NCBI GenBank assembly: GCA_947472995.1
Contig: CANJBO010000010.1
Span: forward strand, 1 to 57,588
Direction: 5' to 3'
From: Chloroflexota bacterium
Lineage (GTDB): Bacteria > Chloroflexota > Dehalococcoidia > UBA2979
DNA: 57,588 nt
Part shown: positions 57,362-57,588 of the stretch, in pieces
Layout: each line of letters begins with the position of its first letter
Position numbering within the stretch: the stretch's first letter is position 1
The notes under the pieces: generated by a model
What the model was told of the DNA's origin: nothing
Database searches by the model: none
The model's input: the letters and a program-made list of their open reading frames with translations, nothing else
Position numbers and translations under genes: made by a program

Positions 57362-57588
57362 CTAGACGCGCGCGTGCTCGCGGGAGACGCGGCTGATGAA
57401 GTCGCGCGAGATGCTCGGCGCGACGACCTCGATCGGCTCGTCGGCGAGGAAGATCGCCCGCTCGGGGCTGCTCGGCGGGTTGGGCTGGAAGCGGTAGCCG
57501 TGCTGGCGGATCGTGTGCACGAACAGCGGGCGGGTCGGGTCATCCTCGATCCGCTGGCGGAGCCAGTGGATGTGCACGTCCAGCGTGC
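57362..57588 (-). CDS. OmpR-family response regulator, C-terminal part only
   Basis: The reverse strand from the window edge encodes TLDVHIHWLRQRIEDDPTRP and FVHTIRQHGYRFQPNP, the end of a PhoB/OmpR winged helix (recognition helix and C-terminal hairpin). A 35-residue tail (SPERAIFLADEPIEVVAP..) follows. The 5' part lies outside the window. It resembles the regulator at 56285 in the shared region (VDVHVHWLRRKLEDDP), so the two are paralogues in tandem. Confidence 0.85.
   Translation of the reverse strand, partial: TLDVHIHWLRQRIEDDPTRPLFVHTIRQHGYRFQPNPPSSPERAIFLADEPIEVVAPSISRDFISRVSREHARV

Noticed and set aside
1-57588. rRNA, tRNA, CRISPR arrays, insertion sequences, prophage or integrase genes
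   Set aside because: Looked for in the intergenic gaps and in the encoded proteins. No cloverleaf-like or repeat-spacer pattern, transposase or integrase was seen.

Overview
The window is GC-rich bacterial chromosomal DNA with dense, mostly well-formed genes, strong GGAGG-type ribosome binding sites, many GTG or TTG starts and start/stop overlaps. No rRNA, tRNA, phage, IS or CRISPR signature was recognised. The gene set combines Tat-type lipoprotein peptide-binding proteins, CaiB/BaiF CoA-transferases, LLM flavin oxidoreductase, HpcH/HpaI aldolases, FAH hydrolase, acyl-CoA dehydrogenase, a homodimeric AceE-type E1 and secreted beta-sandwich proteins. This suggests a free-living, organic-acid-degrading, high-GC bacterium, possibly Chloroflexota (Dehalococcoidia/SAR202-like). 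That assignment is inference; no marker gene is present.

Layout. 0-5 kb: truncated ArsR regulator divergent from a 1537-residue secreted multi-domain adhesin-like protein. 5-8.3 kb: amidase and a CoA-transferase. 8.3-15.5 kb: leftward siderophore/iron ABC importer (two FecCD permeases, one polypeptide with two fused ATPase domains, a leader with a mini-ORF, a binding lipoprotein), divergent from a sucrase/ferredoxin-like protein and a LuxR-type regulator. 15.5-18.7 kb: molybdate-type ABC importer modABC. 18.7-22.7 kb: PEP-mutase/isocitrate-lyase family enzyme, lactonase-type propeller, DUF1003 protein, secreted matrixin-like protease. 22.8-23.2 kb: a scar of two truncated gene pieces. 23.2-46.2 kb: catabolic island with a second CoA-transferase, three peptide-type binding lipoproteins, one DppBC permease pair, DUF35 plus thiolase-like pair, acyl-CoA carboxylase beta subunit, AceE and its E2, ChrB-domain protein, two HpcH/HpaI aldolases, LLM oxidoreductase, FAH protein and MFS exporter. 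46.2-52.3 kb: two VWA membrane proteins, DUF6766-like protein, ferritin-like protein, HTH_42 protein, genuine formylglycine-generating enzyme, FmdB zinc ribbon. 52.3-57.6 kb: GH25-like secreted hydrolase, DUF2332 protein, acyl-CoA dehydrogenase, OmpR-family regulator and the end of a second one.

How the parts work together. The island looks like a scavenging unit: lipoproteins catch small organic molecules, DppBC imports them, and CoA-transferases, acyl-CoA dehydrogenase, carboxylase, thiolase-like/DUF35 enzyme, aldolases and FAH protein feed central metabolism through pyruvate dehydrogenase. A 14-bp imperfect palindrome (consensus ATMACG-NN-CGTTRT) recurs at eight promoter regions here, twice at one of them, and is proposed as the operator of an undescribed regulon. 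Three unrelated secreted proteins (adhesin, matrixin, GH25) end in the same roughly 75-residue C-terminal domain, proposed as a surface-retention or sorting module. These two observations are the most promising for follow-up.
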